Assembly (NCBI GenBank): GCA_905182795.1
Contig: CAJJCZ010000009.1
Location: 1 to 64,000 of the forward strand
Source of the DNA: an uncultured bacterium
GTDB taxonomy: Bacteria > Fidelibacterota > Marinisomatia > Marinisomatales > Marinisomataceae
DNA: 64,000 nt
Direction: 5' to 3'
The first letter of the stretch is position 1, and each line of letters opens with the position of its first letter. The position numbers and the translations under genes are program-made. Below, in pieces: positions 25,732-35,700 of the stretch. Under the pieces are notes generated by a model. It did no database searches. It saw only the letters and a list, made by a program, of their open reading frames with translations, and was not told the DNA's origin.

Positions 25732-26621
25732 GAATTGTATATGGAGGTAATTCTGAGGAGAGTCAAGTTTCCATAAAGTCTGGAGAGGCTATATCTAACG
25801 CTTGTCAAAAGATGGGATATAAGGTTTCTGAATTTCATATATCGAATAATAGTATTGATAATATTCTTCCAGATCTTAAAAAGTTAGACTTTGTATTTTT
25901 AGCATTACATGGAGTCTTTGGAGAAGATGGTTCCATACAAACAATTTTAGATCATAACGATATAGCCTACAATGGATCTCAATCAAATTCTTCTAAAAAT
26001 TGCTTTGATAAGAATCTTACTAAAGCGATTGCTAAAAATAATAATATTCTAACACCACATTTCATGTTAGTAAATAAAAGAAATTTTGATATCAATGATT
26101 ATAATTTTAAAAAGTCTGTTATTAAACCAAATAAACAGGGGAGTTCAGTTGGTTTTTCTATTATAGATAATCAAAATGAAATTGCATCTGCGCTAGATTC
26201 TGCTCTTGATTATGATACCTGCGCGCTAATAGAGGAATATATCGAAGGTCGTGAAATTACAGTATCAATTTTAGGTAATGAGGCACTTCCTATTATAGAA
26301 ATTGAGCCAAATTATGGAGTATATGATTATAAGGCAAAATATACAAAAGGAGCATCTAATTATATATGTCCTGCAATTATGCCTGAATCAATATCAGATA
26401 GCATAAAGGACATTGCTTTAAAGACTCATCAGCTATTGAATTGTGAGATTTATTCTAGAGTAGATTTTAGATTAGATGATAATAATGAGTGTTGGTTACT
26501 TGAAATAAATACATTACCAGGAATGACTGAAACAAGCTTGTTTCCAATGGCAGCAAAAGCTGTTGGATTATCTTTTGAAGATTTAATTGATAAAATTATT
26601 AAATTGTCTCTAGAAAAATGA
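25722..26621 (+). CDS. ddl: D-alanine--D-alanine ligase, apparent AUC start
   Basis: Ddl makes the D-Ala-D-Ala dipeptide of peptidoglycan. The ORF track starts at ATG 25812, but that removes the essential N-terminal strand. Upstream in the same frame lies NIGIVYGGNSEESQVSIKSG, the canonical Ddl start. Between the preceding in-frame stop and 25812 there is no ATG, GTG or TTG. ATC at 25722 lies 5 nt after AAGGAG and would give MNIGIVYGG, so AUC initiation is the best reading (299 residues). ALHGVFGEDG, IKPNKQGSSVGFS, EEYIEGREITVSIL, YSRVDFR and EINTLPGMT are all present. A base-call error is the alternative. Confidence 0.9.
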   Translation: MNIGIVYGGNSEESQVSIKSGEAISNACQKMGYKVSEFHISNNSIDNILPDLKKLDFVFLALHGVFGEDGSIQTILDHNDIAYNGSQSNSSKNCFDKNLTKAIAKNNNILTPHFMLVNKRNFDINDYNFKKSVIKPNKQGSSVGFSIIDNQNEIASALDSALDYDTCALIEEYIEGREITVSILGNEALPIIEIEPNYGVYDYKAKYTKGASNYICPAIMPESISDSIKDIALKTHQLLNCEIYSRVDFRLDDNNECWLLEINTLPGMTETSLFPMAAKAVGLSFEDLIDKIIKLSLEK

Positions 26622-27997
26622 AATTACAATTTTACAATTCAGTTACTTCAGAAAAAGAAGAGTTCCAATCCATATCAAATAACGAGGTATTGGTATACGG
26701 TTGTGGTCCAACAGTTTATAACTCTCCTCATATAGGAAATTTTAGAACATTTGTATTCTATGATTTGCTTAATAGAGTGCTTTTACAAAATGGATATACT
26801 GTGAAAAATGTTATCAATATCACAGATATAGATGATAAGATTATTGATAGAGTTAATAATGAAGATATTGCATTTAACGATTTAACACAAAAGTATGAAC
26901 GTATTTTTTTAGATCAATCAGATTCTCTTAATATTTTACCGTCCACTTTTAATCCTAGAGCTTCAGAGCATATATCAGAAATGATTCATTTTATCAAATC
27001 TCTTATAGCTAAAGGGGTTGCTTATAATGTAGATGGGAATATTTTTTTTGATACAAAAGAGTATAGTAAATATGGAAAGTTTGTAAATATTGATGATGAT
27101 AATTTATCTAGAGAAGATAATGAGCTTGGAAAGAAACACCCTAATGACTTTGCATTGTGGAAAGCTTGGAAAGATTCCGATGGTGAAATTACATGGGCAT
27201 CAGATTGGGGAAATGGTAGACCTGCATGGCATACAGAATGTGCTGTATTAGGAACGCAATTATTGGGAGAATCTATCGATATTCATTGCGGTGGAATTGA
27301 TTTAAAATTTCCTCATCATGAAAATGAATCTGCTCAAGTAGAAGCATTACTAGGAAATCAATTTGCAAATTATTGGCTTCATGCAGAACATTTAATTTTT
27401 GATAGCGAGAAAATGAGTAAATCTCTAGGCAATACATTAAGTGTATCTGATTTACTAAAAAAATATTCTCCTGAAACGTTAAGATTATTTTTGCTTTCAT
27501 CTCACTATAGATCAAAAGTATCTTTTTCAGATAAAAAATTAGATGATTCATCAAAGATGATTGACAAGATTGATAGGTTTATAAATAATTTTGATTTAGA
27601 TACGATTGATATTGATGGTGTAGAATATGGTAGTTTTCATTTATCTTTTCTTGATGCTTTAAATGATGATTTGAACACGCCAGAAGCTCTTGGTGTATTT
27701 TTTGATTTTATCAATACGATAAACAAAAATATTGATAATGAATCCATGACAGAAGATTTAAAGATTCAATCAAAAATATTTATTAATTTATTTAATTCAA
27801 TTTTTAGCATTATTAATACATCTTTATCGAATAAAGAATCTATACCTAAAAATATCCAACATCTTGCTTCCGCAAGAGAAGAAATGAGAAATAAATCTGA
27901 CTGGAATGAAGCAGATAAGCTAAGACAAAAGATTGAAAGTCTAGGCTGGCTTATTGAAGATACAAAGAATGGTCAGAAACTCACTCAAAAGAAATAA
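26618..27997 (+). CDS. cysS: cysteinyl-tRNA synthetase
   Basis: This class I synthetase charges tRNA(Cys). The 459-residue protein has the zinc Cys and HIGH-like motif VYGCGPTVYNSPHIGN at about 27-42, the zinc-site segments WHTECA and DIHCGGIDLKFPHHENE, the signature EKMSKSLGN, and a DALR-type C-terminal domain. The length is normal. The ATG overlaps the ddl stop as ATGA. It is the last gene of the first co-directional run. I see no clear terminator after it. Confidence 0.97.
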   Translation: MKLQFYNSVTSEKEEFQSISNNEVLVYGCGPTVYNSPHIGNFRTFVFYDLLNRVLLQNGYTVKNVINITDIDDKIIDRVNNEDIAFNDLTQKYERIFLDQSDSLNILPSTFNPRASEHISEMIHFIKSLIAKGVAYNVDGNIFFDTKEYSKYGKFVNIDDDNLSREDNELGKKHPNDFALWKAWKDSDGEITWASDWGNGRPAWHTECAVLGTQLLGESIDIHCGGIDLKFPHHENESAQVEALLGNQFANYWLHAEHLIFDSEKMSKSLGNTLSVSDLLKKYSPETLRLFLLSSHYRSKVSFSDKKLDDSSKMIDKIDRFINNFDLDTIDIDGVEYGSFHLSFLDALNDDLNTPEALGVFFDFINTINKNIDNESMTEDLKIQSKIFINLFNSIFSIINTSLSNKESIPKNIQHLASAREEMRNKSDWNEADKLRQKIESLGWLIEDTKNGQKLTQKK

Positions 27998-28060
27998 TTT
28001 GTTTTCCTCGTAATTCTTCTTATATTTCGTGGCTTTTACCTACGCGTGCGTGTATAGGTA

Positions 28061-28066
28061 TATACT
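28061..28066 (+). promoter_or_regulatory. candidate -10 element for the tRNA cluster
   Basis: TATACT sits 6 nt upstream of the first base of tRNA-Thr, in the 75-nt gap after cysS. No good -35 hexamer lies 16-18 nt upstream; TTTACC is 20 nt away. The upstream segment contains an imperfect inverted repeat, ACCTA and TAGGT arms at 28038-28059. If used, the transcript would start at or next to the mature tRNA 5' end. The evidence is weak. Confidence 0.3.
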
Positions 28067-28072
28067 AACATT

Positions 28073-28145
28073 GCCGGTGTAGCTCAGTTGGTAGAGCAAG
28101 TGATTTGTAATCACTAGGTCGGGGGTTCAAGTCCTCTCGCCGGCT
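28073..28145 (+). tRNA. tRNA-Thr (anticodon TGT)
   Basis: A 73-nt cloverleaf with acceptor stem GCCGGTG paired to CGCCGGC, D-arm GCTCAGTTGGTAGAGC, anticodon loop TTTGTAA (TGT) and T-arm GGGGGTTCAAGTCCTCT. Discriminator is T; CCA is not encoded. It is the first of four tandem tRNAs preceding tuf. Confidence 0.95.
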
Positions 28146-28225
28146 CAGTTTTTTTGAGTTAAAAGTAAGATATTTGAAAATTTTTTTGTCCTACTATCCA
28201 GGTAGTAATTGAGTATTAGGATTTC

Positions 28226-28308
28226 GGGCAAATGGCCGAGTGGTTAAAGGCAGCAGACTGTAAATCTGCCTACGTAAGTATACGGAGGTTCGAATCCTTC
28301 TTTGCCCA
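28226..28308 (+). tRNA. tRNA-Tyr (anticodon GTA)
   Basis: An 83-nt class II tRNA with acceptor GGGCAAA paired to TTTGCCC, anticodon loop CTGTAAA (GTA), a long variable arm (TACGTAAGTATACG region), T-loop GTTCGAATC and discriminator A. CCA is not encoded. It lies 80 nt after tRNA-Thr(TGT). The order Thr-Tyr-Gly-Thr-tuf is a classic bacterial cluster. Confidence 0.95.
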
Positions 28309-28317
28309 CAGATTTTT

Positions 28318-28390
28318 GCGAGTGTAGCTCAGCTGGTAGAGCATCAGCCTTCCAAGCTGAGGGTCGCGCGTTCGAATCGCGTCACTCGCT
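28318..28390 (+). tRNA. tRNA-Gly (anticodon TCC)
   Basis: A 73-nt cloverleaf with acceptor GCGAGTG paired to CACTCGC, anticodon stem TCAGC/GCTGA, loop CTTCCAA (TCC), T-loop GTTCGAATC and discriminator T. CCA is not encoded. It is 9 nt from tRNA-Tyr, so it is co-transcribed. Confidence 0.95.
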
Positions 28391-28402
28391 CAAGTAATTA
28401 TT

Positions 28403-28475
28403 GCCTGCGTAGCTCAGTAGGTAGAGCACTTCGTTGGTAACGAAGAGGTCACCGGTTCAACCCCGGTCGTAGGCT
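28403..28475 (+). tRNA. tRNA-Thr (anticodon GGT)
   Basis: A 73-nt cloverleaf with acceptor GCCTGCG paired to CGTAGGC (one G-T pair), anticodon stem CTTCG/CGAAG, loop TTGGTAA (GGT), T-loop GTTCAACCC and discriminator T. CCA is not encoded. It lies 51 nt before the tuf ATG; the spacer holds an isolated TATAAT (28495-28500) without a matching -35, and an AAAGGAG ribosome binding site. Confidence 0.95.
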
Positions 28476-28526
28476 CAAAAAAGAATTGAAGATTTATAAT
28501 TTTGATAAAATAAAGGAGAGTAAAAA

Positions 28527-29717
28527 ATGGCTAAAGAAGTATTTAAAAGAAATAAGCCTCACTGTAATATTGGTACTATTGGTCACGTTGATCATGGTAA
28601 AACAACGTTAACAGCAGCTATTACACAAACCCAAGCTAATTTGGGATTAGCTGAACAACGTTCTTTTGACACTATTGATAATGCACCTGAGGAAAAAGAA
28701 AGAGGTATTACAATTCAGACATCTCATGTTGAGTATGAGACTGCTAATCGTCACTATGCTCACGTTGACTGTCCTGGTCACGCTGACTATATTAAAAATA
28801 TGATTACTGGTGCTGCACAGATGGATGGTGGTATTCTTGTGGTTAGTGCCGCAGATGGTCCTATGCCTCAAACTCGTGAGCACGTTCTTTTAGCTCGTCA
28901 GGTAAATGTTCCAAGTCTAGTTGTTTTTATGAACAAAGTAGATCAGGTAGACGATGAAGAGCTTTTAGAGTTAGTAGAAATGGAACTTAGAGATCTATTA
29001 AGCGAATACAAATTTGATGGAGATAACACTCCAATCATTAAGGGAAGTGCTTTAAAAGCTCTTGAGAATCCTGGTGATGCGGAAGCAACAAAATGTATTA
29101 CTGAATTAATGGAAGCTTGTGACTCATTTATTCCTCAACCAAAAAGAGCGCTTGATAAGCCGTTCTTGATGCCTGTTGAAGATGTATTTAGTATTACAGG
29201 TAGAGGAACTGTTGGAACGGGTAGAATTGAATCGGGTAAGATCAAAGTCGGTGACGAAGTTGAACTTATTGGTATGGGTTCTGATATGACTACTACTATT
29301 ACAGGAGTAGAAATGTTTCAAAAAACACTCAATGAAGGAGAAGCAGGAGATAATGCTGGTCTTTTAATGAGAGGTATTGAAAAAGATGACTTAAAAAGAG
29401 GTATGGTTGCAGCCGCTAAAGGTTCAATTACTCCTCATACTAAGTTCAAAGCAAATGTATATGTTTTGAAAAAAGAAGAAGGCGGAAGACATACTCCATT
29501 CTTTAACAATTACAGACCTCAGTTCTACTTTAGAACTACAGATGTAACTGGAGTAGTTACATTACCTGAAGGCACTGAAATGGTTATGCCTGGAGATAAT
29601 GTTGAAATGTCAGTTGAATTAATTACACCGATTGCTATGAATCAAGAGCTAAGGTTTGCTATCAGAGAAGGTGGACATACAGTAGGGGCGGGAGTCGTTA
29701 CTTCCATTGAAGACTAA
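28527..29717 (+). CDS. tuf: elongation factor Tu
   Basis: EF-Tu delivers aminoacyl-tRNA to the ribosome. The 396-residue protein has G1 GHVDHGKTT (19-27), G2 [14 protein letters not shown]3 DCPGHADY, G4 NKVD, and complete domains II and III ([30 protein letters not shown]). A strong AAAGGAG precedes the ATG. It is the only tuf in the window: the position after fusA, where a second copy often sits, is empty. Confidence 0.98.
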   Translation: MAKEVFKRNKPHCNIGTIGHVDHGKTTLTAAITQTQANLGLAEQRSFDTIDNAPEEKERGITIQTSHVEYETANRHYAHVDCPGHADYIKNMITGAAQMDGGILVVSAADGPMPQTREHVLLARQVNVPSLVVFMNKVDQVDDEELLELVEMELRDLLSEYKFDGDNTPIIKGSALKALENPGDAEATKCITELMEACDSFIPQPKRALDKPFLMPVEDVFSITGRGTVGTGRIESGKIKVGDEVELIGMGSDMTTTITGVEMFQKTLNEGEAGDNAGLLMRGIEKDDLKRGMVAAAKGSITPHTKFKANVYVLKKEEGGRHTPFFNNYRPQFYFRTTDVTGVVTLPEGTEMVMPGDNVEMSVELITPIAMNQELRFAIREGGHTVGAGVVTSIED

Positions 29718-29720
29718 GAG

Positions 29721-29885
29721 ATGGCTGGCAATAGTAAAAGAGCAATTGTAAGACTTGAGAGTTCTGCCGGGACAGGATATCGCTATACTGTTACTAAAAA
29801 TAAGAGTAAGCATCCTGATAAACTTGAATATAAGAAGTTTGATCCTGTAGCTCGCAAGCATGTTCTTTTTAAAGAAATAAAATAA
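29721..29885 (+). CDS. rpmG: 50S ribosomal protein L33, cysteine-free form
   Basis: This 54-residue protein is missed by the ORF track. It begins [22 protein letters not shown] and contains [26 protein letters not shown], which is clearly L33. All four zinc-binding Cys of the zinc form are absent, so this is the zinc-independent (C-minus) type. It starts 3 nt after tuf and is followed by tRNA-Trp, the common tuf-rpmG-trnW-secE-nusG order. Confidence 0.95.
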   Translation: MAGNSKRAIVRLESSAGTGYRYTVTKNKSKHPDKLEYKKFDPVARKHVLFKEIK

Positions 29886-29895
29886 AATAGCAAAT

Positions 29896-29968
29896 AGGTG
29901 AGTAGCTCAATTGGTAGAGCATCGGTCTCCAAAACCGGGGGTTGCGGGTTCAATTCCTGCCTCACCTG
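29896..29968 (+). tRNA. tRNA-Trp (anticodon CCA)
   Basis: A 73-nt cloverleaf with acceptor AGGTGAG paired to CTCACCT, D-arm GCTCAATTGGTAGAGC, anticodon loop CTCCAAA (CCA), T-loop GTTCAATTC and discriminator G, the Trp identity base. CCA is not encoded. It lies between rpmG and secE and is probably processed from the mRNA. Confidence 0.95.
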
Positions 29969-29983
29969 CAAAAAGGGAAAAGT

Positions 29984-30166
29984 ATGTTAAAAGCGGTAAA
30001 AGATTTTTTAAATCAAGTATACCTAGAAATGAATAAAGTTTCTTGGCCAAGTTACTCTGAATTAAGAGGATCGACTTATCTGATTATTATTTTTTTCTTA
30101 GTGTTTGCATTATTTTTATTTGGAGTTGATTGGGTAATTCAAAAATTAGTGAGAGTGTTATTATGA
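29984..30166 (+). CDS. secE: preprotein translocase subunit SecE
   Basis: SecE clamps SecY in the Sec translocon. The protein is 60 residues with an amphipathic helix (FLNQVYLEMNKVSWPSYSEL, containing the conserved V-x-WP) followed by one TM helix (IIIFFLVFALFLFGVDWVI). The ORF track begins at 29942 inside tRNA-Trp; ATG 29984 is the right start, with AAAGGGAAA upstream. The stop overlaps the nusG ATG as ATGA. Confidence 0.95.
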   Translation: MLKAVKDFLNQVYLEMNKVSWPSYSELRGSTYLIIIFFLVFALFLFGVDWVIQKLVRVLL

Positions 30167-30696
30167 ATTGGTATACTTTAAGAGTTATGTCAGGTAAAGA
30201 GGAAAAAATTAAAAATAATATTTTCCGAGAACTTGAATATGAGCAAGATATAGCATCACATGTTGAGGAGATTTTAATACCAACTGAAAATGTAATAGAC
30301 ATGAAGAATGGAAAGAAACAGGTAAAGAAAAAAACATTCTTTCCTGGATACATCCTTTTAAATATGGAAATGAATAACGAAACAAAATTTTTTATTGAAG
30401 GTATTGACGGTGTAATGAGTTTTGTGGGACCCAAAGGGAACCCTCAATCATTGAATGATGCTGAGATCAAAAGAATTATTGGTTCTTTTGACGCAGACGA
30501 TGATTCGGTAGAAGAAATGGAAGAAATGCCATTTAAGGTTGGAGATTCTGTCAAAGTAACAGATGGACCTTTCAAAGATTTTAATGGCCTTGTTCAAGAG
30601 ATTAACGATAAAAACAGAATTAAAGTAAATGTCAATATTTTTGGTCGTCCGACTCCTATTGAATTAAGCTTTAATCAAATATTGATAGAGAACTAA
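30163..30696 (+). CDS. nusG: transcription termination/antitermination protein NusG
   Basis: NusG binds RNA polymerase and couples transcription to translation and Rho. The 177-residue protein starts [16 protein letters not shown], has the NGN motif [13 protein letters not shown] and GVMSFVG, and ends in a KOW domain ([22 protein letters not shown]). The ORF track start at 30130 lies inside secE; ATG 30163 fits the family. It heads the nusG-rplK-rplA-rplJ-rplL string. Confidence 0.97.
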   Translation: MNWYTLRVMSGKEEKIKNNIFRELEYEQDIASHVEEILIPTENVIDMKNGKKQVKKKTFFPGYILLNMEMNNETKFFIEGIDGVMSFVGPKGNPQSLNDAEIKRIIGSFDADDDSVEEMEEMPFKVGDSVKVTDGPFKDFNGLVQEINDKNRIKVNVNIFGRPTPIELSFNQILIEN

Positions 30697-30701
30697 ATAA
30701 A

Positions 30702-31130
30702 ATGGCAAAAAAAGAAAAAACAGGACTTATTAAACTACAAATTGCAGCCGGAAAAGCAAATCCTGCTCCACCAGTTGGACCTGCTTTAGGTCAACATGGT
30801 GTAAATATTATGGATTTCTGCAATGCATTTAATGAATCCACAAAAGAATTACAAGGAATGTTAACTCCTGTTATTATAACAGTTTACAAAGATAGATCTT
30901 TTACTTTTGAAACAAAATCTCCACCAGCATCTACTTTAATTATGAAAGAGTTAAATATGAAAAAAGGTTCTCAAGAACCAAATAAAGATAAAGTTGGTTC
31001 GATAACGATAGCTCAATGCAAGAAAATTGCTGAGATGAAAATGAAAGATTTAAACGCTCATACACTAGACCATGCAGCTGAAATGATTGCTGGGACTGCT
31101 GTTAGTATGGGAATCGAGATAGATAGATGA
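30702..31130 (+). CDS. rplK: 50S ribosomal protein L11
   Basis: L11 forms the GTPase-associated centre with 23S rRNA and is needed for Rel activation. The 142-residue protein has the N-domain [25 protein letters not shown] and the C-domain [21 protein letters not shown]. It overlaps rplA by 4 nt. Length and motifs are normal. Confidence 0.98.
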   Translation: MAKKEKTGLIKLQIAAGKANPAPPVGPALGQHGVNIMDFCNAFNESTKELQGMLTPVIITVYKDRSFTFETKSPPASTLIMKELNMKKGSQEPNKDKVGSITIAQCKKIAEMKMKDLNAHTLDHAAEMIAGTAVSMGIEIDR

Positions 31131-31807
31131 AAAATACAAAATTTGCAAAATCAGTTTCAGAGCAATTAGACTATTCTAAGTCCTATGGTATAGATGAAGC
31201 AATGTCCTTACTTATGGGTCTTAAAAGATCTACTTTTGCTGAATCTGTTGATGTAGCATTTAATCTAGGGGTTGATCCTAGGCATGCAGAAGAAAATATT
31301 AGATTAAGTCTAATATTACCACACGGTATTGGACGAAATGTTTCAGTTTTAGCTATAGTAAATTCTGAAAAAGAAGCAGAAGCAAAAGAAGCGGGAGCAG
31401 ACTTTGTGGGGAATGAAGAATATCTTGAAAAAATAAAATCAGGATGGACTGATGTTGACAAGATAGTAGTTACTCCAGATTTAATGGGACAATTAGGAAA
31501 GCTAGGTAAAGTGTTAGGGCCTAAAGGTTTAATGCCAAATCCTAAATCTGGAACAGTGACAAATGAGGTAGCTAAAGCAATTAAAGAATTAAAAGCAGGT
31601 AAACTCGATGCTAGAGTAGAAAAGAATGGAATTTTACAGTCTTCTATAGGTAAAACATCTTTTTCTGAACAAGAGTTGAAAGAAAATTTTGAAACTCTTC
31701 GCTCTGCTTTAATGTCTGCAAAACCTAACTCTTTTAAAGGTAAATATTTGAATTCAATTAGTATATCCTCGACATTAGGTCCAGGAATTAAAATAGGAAC
31801 TGAATAA
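31127..31807 (+). CDS. rplA: 50S ribosomal protein L1
   Basis: L1 builds the L1 stalk and in many bacteria represses its own operon by binding the mRNA leader. The 226-residue protein has [47 protein letters not shown] and [11 protein letters not shown]. It overlaps rplK as ATGA and ends 2 nt before rplJ. I could not identify an L1-binding leader. Confidence 0.98.
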   Translation: MKNTKFAKSVSEQLDYSKSYGIDEAMSLLMGLKRSTFAESVDVAFNLGVDPRHAEENIRLSLILPHGIGRNVSVLAIVNSEKEAEAKEAGADFVGNEEYLEKIKSGWTDVDKIVVTPDLMGQLGKLGKVLGPKGLMPNPKSGTVTNEVAKAIKELKAGKLDARVEKNGILQSSIGKTSFSEQELKENFETLRSALMSAKPNSFKGKYLNSISISSTLGPGIKIGTE

Positions 31808-31809
31808 TT

Positions 31810-32328
31810 ATGCCAAGTACTAAAAATTTAGACGCAGTTAAAAAACTGAGTGACAAGCTAAGTAAAGCTAAGGCAGTATACTTTACTGAGTATTCAGGCT
31901 TGGATGTTGTTAGTATAACTCGATTAAGAAAAGAATTTGTGATGAAAGATGTAGAATTCACAATAGCAAAAAATACTTTAATTAAATTAGCCGCAAAAGA
32001 GGCAGGAATGTCAGGTATTGACGAATTCCTTAAAGGGCCAACAGCGATGGCTGTTAGTTATGAAGATCCAACTAATCCGGCGCAAGTAATTAAAGATTTT
32101 TTAAAAGATTTTGATAAGCCTTCAGTAAAAGGTATGATTTTAGATGGAGAGGTATTCGAAGCAAATGAGTTTGAAAGAATAGCTAATCTACCTTCAAAAG
32201 ATCAACTTTTATCTAAATTGGTTGGAATGTTAAATTCCCCGATGGCAAAACTGAGCAGTACTTTAGGAAGTCCTGTTTCTGGCTTATTAGGAGCACTTGA
32301 ACAATTAAACTCAAAGAAAGGTAGTTAA
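31810..32328 (+). CDS. rplJ: 50S ribosomal protein L10
   Basis: L10 anchors L7/L12 dimers on the stalk. The 172-residue protein contains [33 protein letters not shown] and the C-terminal helix that holds L7/L12 ([19 protein letters not shown]). It is one base before rplL. Length and order are standard. Confidence 0.97.
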   Translation: MPSTKNLDAVKKLSDKLSKAKAVYFTEYSGLDVVSITRLRKEFVMKDVEFTIAKNTLIKLAAKEAGMSGIDEFLKGPTAMAVSYEDPTNPAQVIKDFLKDFDKPSVKGMILDGEVFEANEFERIANLPSKDQLLSKLVGMLNSPMAKLSSTLGSPVSGLLGALEQLNSKKGS

Positions 32329-32329
32329 A

Positions 32330-32710
32330 ATGAGCACTAAAAGAGAAGATGTTTTACAGTATTTAGAAGAAGCTAACATGATAGAGATATCTGAGCTTGT
32401 AAAAGATATTGAAGAGAAGTTTGGCGTAACAGCTGCTGTACCTGTTGCCGCAGTCGCAGGAGCGGCCGGTGGAGATTCTGCTGGAGAAGCTGCTGAAAAA
32501 AGTGATTTTAATGTAGTCGTAACGGCTGCTGGTCAATCAAAAATCGCTGTGATTAAAGTTGTTAGAGAGATAACTAGTTTAGGACTTAAGGAAGCTAAAG
32601 AGTTGGTTGATTCTGCTCCTAAAGCTGTGAAAGAAGGCGTTGCTAAAGATGAGGCAGAAGGTTTGAAGTCTCAACTTGAGGAAGCCGGAGCTACAGTAGA
32701 ATTACAATAA
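32330..32710 (+). CDS. rplL: 50S ribosomal protein L7/L12
   Basis: L7/L12 recruits translation GTPases. The 126-residue protein has an N-terminal dimerisation domain ([17 protein letters not shown]), an Ala/Gly hinge ([14 protein letters not shown]) and the C-terminal domain ([35 protein letters not shown]). The 47-nt gap before rpoB holds a GGAGGA ribosome binding site and no evident attenuator. Confidence 0.97.
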   Translation: MSTKREDVLQYLEEANMIEISELVKDIEEKFGVTAAVPVAAVAGAAGGDSAGEAAEKSDFNVVVTAAGQSKIAVIKVVREITSLGLKEAKELVDSAPKAVKEGVAKDEAEGLKSQLEEAGATVELQ

Positions 32711-32757
32711 TATAACTAAGTATATTAATTAACCAATTTTTTGGAGGAATAGCTATC

Positions 32758-35700
32758 TTGAATAACAGACATAGTTTTGAAAAAATAAGAACAGAAGTAG
32801 AGCTACCAAATCTTCTCGATTTACAGGTAGGTTCTTTTCATAAATTTTTACAGGAAGATGTGAAGCCAAAAGACAGAATAATGTTTGGCTTACATGAAGC
32901 ATTTGCTTCAATTTTTCCACTACAGGATAATCATGAAAATTATATACTTGAATACAAGAGCTATACGATTGGAAAACCTAGATATACTCCAAGAGAATGT
33001 TCAGATCGTGGCATTACTTATAATGTGCCTCTCAGTGTAAAATTACGTCTAAAGATTACAGACGAAAAAGATAAAAAGAAGTTTGCCCAGGTTATAGACC
33101 AAGATGTTTACTTTGGTAATATGCCATACATGACAGGTAAAGGTACTTTTATCATTAACGGAGCAGAGAGAACTGTTGTAACTCAGTTACAAAGATCTCC
33201 AGGTGCTTTCTTTGATCAAAAATTTCATCCAAATGGTGCAAAGCTCTATAATGCTAGAATTATTCCAATTAGAGGATCTTGGATTGATTTTACAACAGAT
33301 ATTAATGATATTTTATTTACTATTATTGATAGAAAGAGAAAGTTCCCAGCAACCTTATTGCTAAGATCTTTAGGGTTTAGTTCAGATGAAGATATTTATA
33401 ATGCATTTGATTTAGTTCTTGAAATGGATCCATCTAAGATCGAAACAGATAATTTAACCGATTATATTACTGTTGAAGATACAATAGACATGGAAACAGG
33501 CGAGCTAGTAGTTGAAGGCGGAAAAGAGTTAAATGAAACTATTGTCAGTGCTTTAAAAAACAATAAAACAAAAACTGTTAAGCTTGTTGATGTGAGAAAT
33601 AATATTGATAGTATGATGATATACAATACTATCAAAAAAGATCCTACAAAATCTACAGAAGAGGCTTTATTAAAAGTATATTATCTATTAAGAGGTAGTG
33701 ATGCTCCTAGTCCTGAATCTGCTCAAAAATTTATCGATAGAATGTTTTTCTCTCCTAAGAAATATGATTTAGGACAAGTAGGAAGATATCGTTTAGATAA
33801 GCAGTTTAATTTAGATAATAAGGGAAAAGATTCCGTTCTGACGCATGACGATTTTCTTATTACTGTTAAATATTTAATTTTAATGAGAAAAGGGATGAAA
33901 TCTCCTGACGATATTGATCATCTAGGAAATAGAAGAGTAAGAACTGTAGGTGAGCAACTTAAAGTGCAGTTTAATTCGGCTTTAGCTAGAATGCAAAGAA
34001 CTGTATATGAAAGAATGAATTTGAGAGAACAAGAGACAATTACTCCTCAAGATTTAATCAACTCAAGATTGGTAACTACTGTGATTAATACATTCTTTGG
34101 AACTAGTCAATTATCTCAATTTGGAGATCAAACAAATCCTTTAGCAGAGATTACTCACAAAAGAAGAATTTCTTCTCTTGGACCTGGTGGTCTTTCAAGA
34201 GAAAGAGCTGGTTTTGAAGTTAGAGATGTTCACTATACACACTATGGAAGATTGTGTCCAATAGAAACCCCTGAGGGTCCAAATATTGGTTTGATATCAT
34301 CGCTTGCTTTAATGGCAAAAATTAATAGTCATGGATTTATTGAAGCTCCTTATAGAGTTGTAGATAATCTAATTGTAACAGAAGAGACCAAATACCTATC
34401 AGCTGACGATGAAGATAGAGCAAATATTGCTCAATCAGGATTAAGTGTTGATAGTGAAAATAAAATAAGTGAACCAAAAGTAAGAGTTAGATCGAAGGGA
34501 GATTTCCCTATTGTAGATCCAGAACTTGTTGCATATACTGATATTGTACCAAATCAAATTTTGAGTGTTGCAGCTGCTTTAATTCCATTTGTTGAACATG
34601 ATGATGCTAATAGAGCATTGATGGGTTCAAATATGCAACGTCAATCTGTGCCATTATTAAAAGCAGAGGCACCTATTGTAGCTACCGGTATGGAAAGAAA
34701 GGTTGCAAGAGATTCTCAAGCAGTACTTCTTTCACCTGTTTCGGGAACGGTTATGCATGTTGATTCTAATAAAATTATTATTAAAGACAATAATTATCCT
34801 GACAGCACAGTATTGAAAAAGAATGCAAATCTTCGTACTATAGATCTAATCAAGTATGCTAGATCTAATCAGAATACATGTTACAATCAGAAAGTAATTG
34901 TTACTGAAGGTGATAAAGTCAAAAAAGGACAAGTTATTGCTGATGGAGCTTCCACTGAAAATGGTGAATTAGCTTTAGGGAAGAATGTTTTAGTAGCCCT
35001 TATGCCTTGGAATGGATATAATTTTGAGGATGCTATCGTTATCAATGAAAGACTTGTAAGAGATGACGTATTTACTTCTATTCATGTAAATGAAATTGAG
35101 TTAGAAGTGCGAGATACAAAAAGAGGAGAAGAAGAATTAACTCCTGAAATTCCTAATGTAAGCGAGGAAGCAACTTCTCAATTAGATGAAGATGGTCTTA
35201 TTCGAGTAGGTGCTATTGTTAATGAAGATGATATATTAATTGGTAAAGTAACTCCTAAAGGGGAAACAGATCCATCTCCAGAAGAAAAGCTTCTTAGGGC
35301 AATTTTTGGAGAAAAAGCAGGAGATGTTAAAGATGCTTCGAAGAAAGCTGAGCCTGGAGTAAAAGGTGTAGTGATCAAGACTAATCTTTATGAAAAAACA
35401 TCAAAGCAATCTAGGGCAGAAGTAAATGAGCAAATTAAAGAATTGCAGAAGAATAAAAGAGAAGAAGAAAGATCTTTAAGAGTTACTAGAGATAACTTAC
35501 TTAAGTCTGTTCTTAGTGATAAGATTACTCTTGGAATAAAAGCTAATAGAGATGGAAAGGTCTTGGTAAAGAAAGGGACTAAATTAACATTAAAGAAATT
35601 AGATGATTTTAATTTTGAGTTATTTTCTACAGAAGATGCTTGGATTTCAGGTGTAAAGACATGGGAAAAACTATTAAATATTCTTAGTGCCTTTACTGAC

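Noticed and set aside
25476-25838. Minus-strand ORF across gmhB and ddl, 120 residues
   Set aside because: It is antisense to two recognisable proteins and shows no domain; a typical AT-rich shadow.
28192-28207. Inverted repeat TACTA-N6-TAGTA between tRNA-Thr and tRNA-Tyr
   Set aside because: It is only 5 bp and has no T-run; too weak to call a terminator or processing site.
28495-28500. Perfect TATAAT upstream of tuf
   Set aside because: No -35 at proper spacing (the position falls in tRNA-Thr); in AT-rich spacer a lone TATAAT is expected by chance.
32732-32743. CCAA-N4-TTGG palindrome before rpoB as possible attenuator
   Set aside because: It has only 4 bp and lies next to the ribosome binding site; no support for a regulatory RNA fold.
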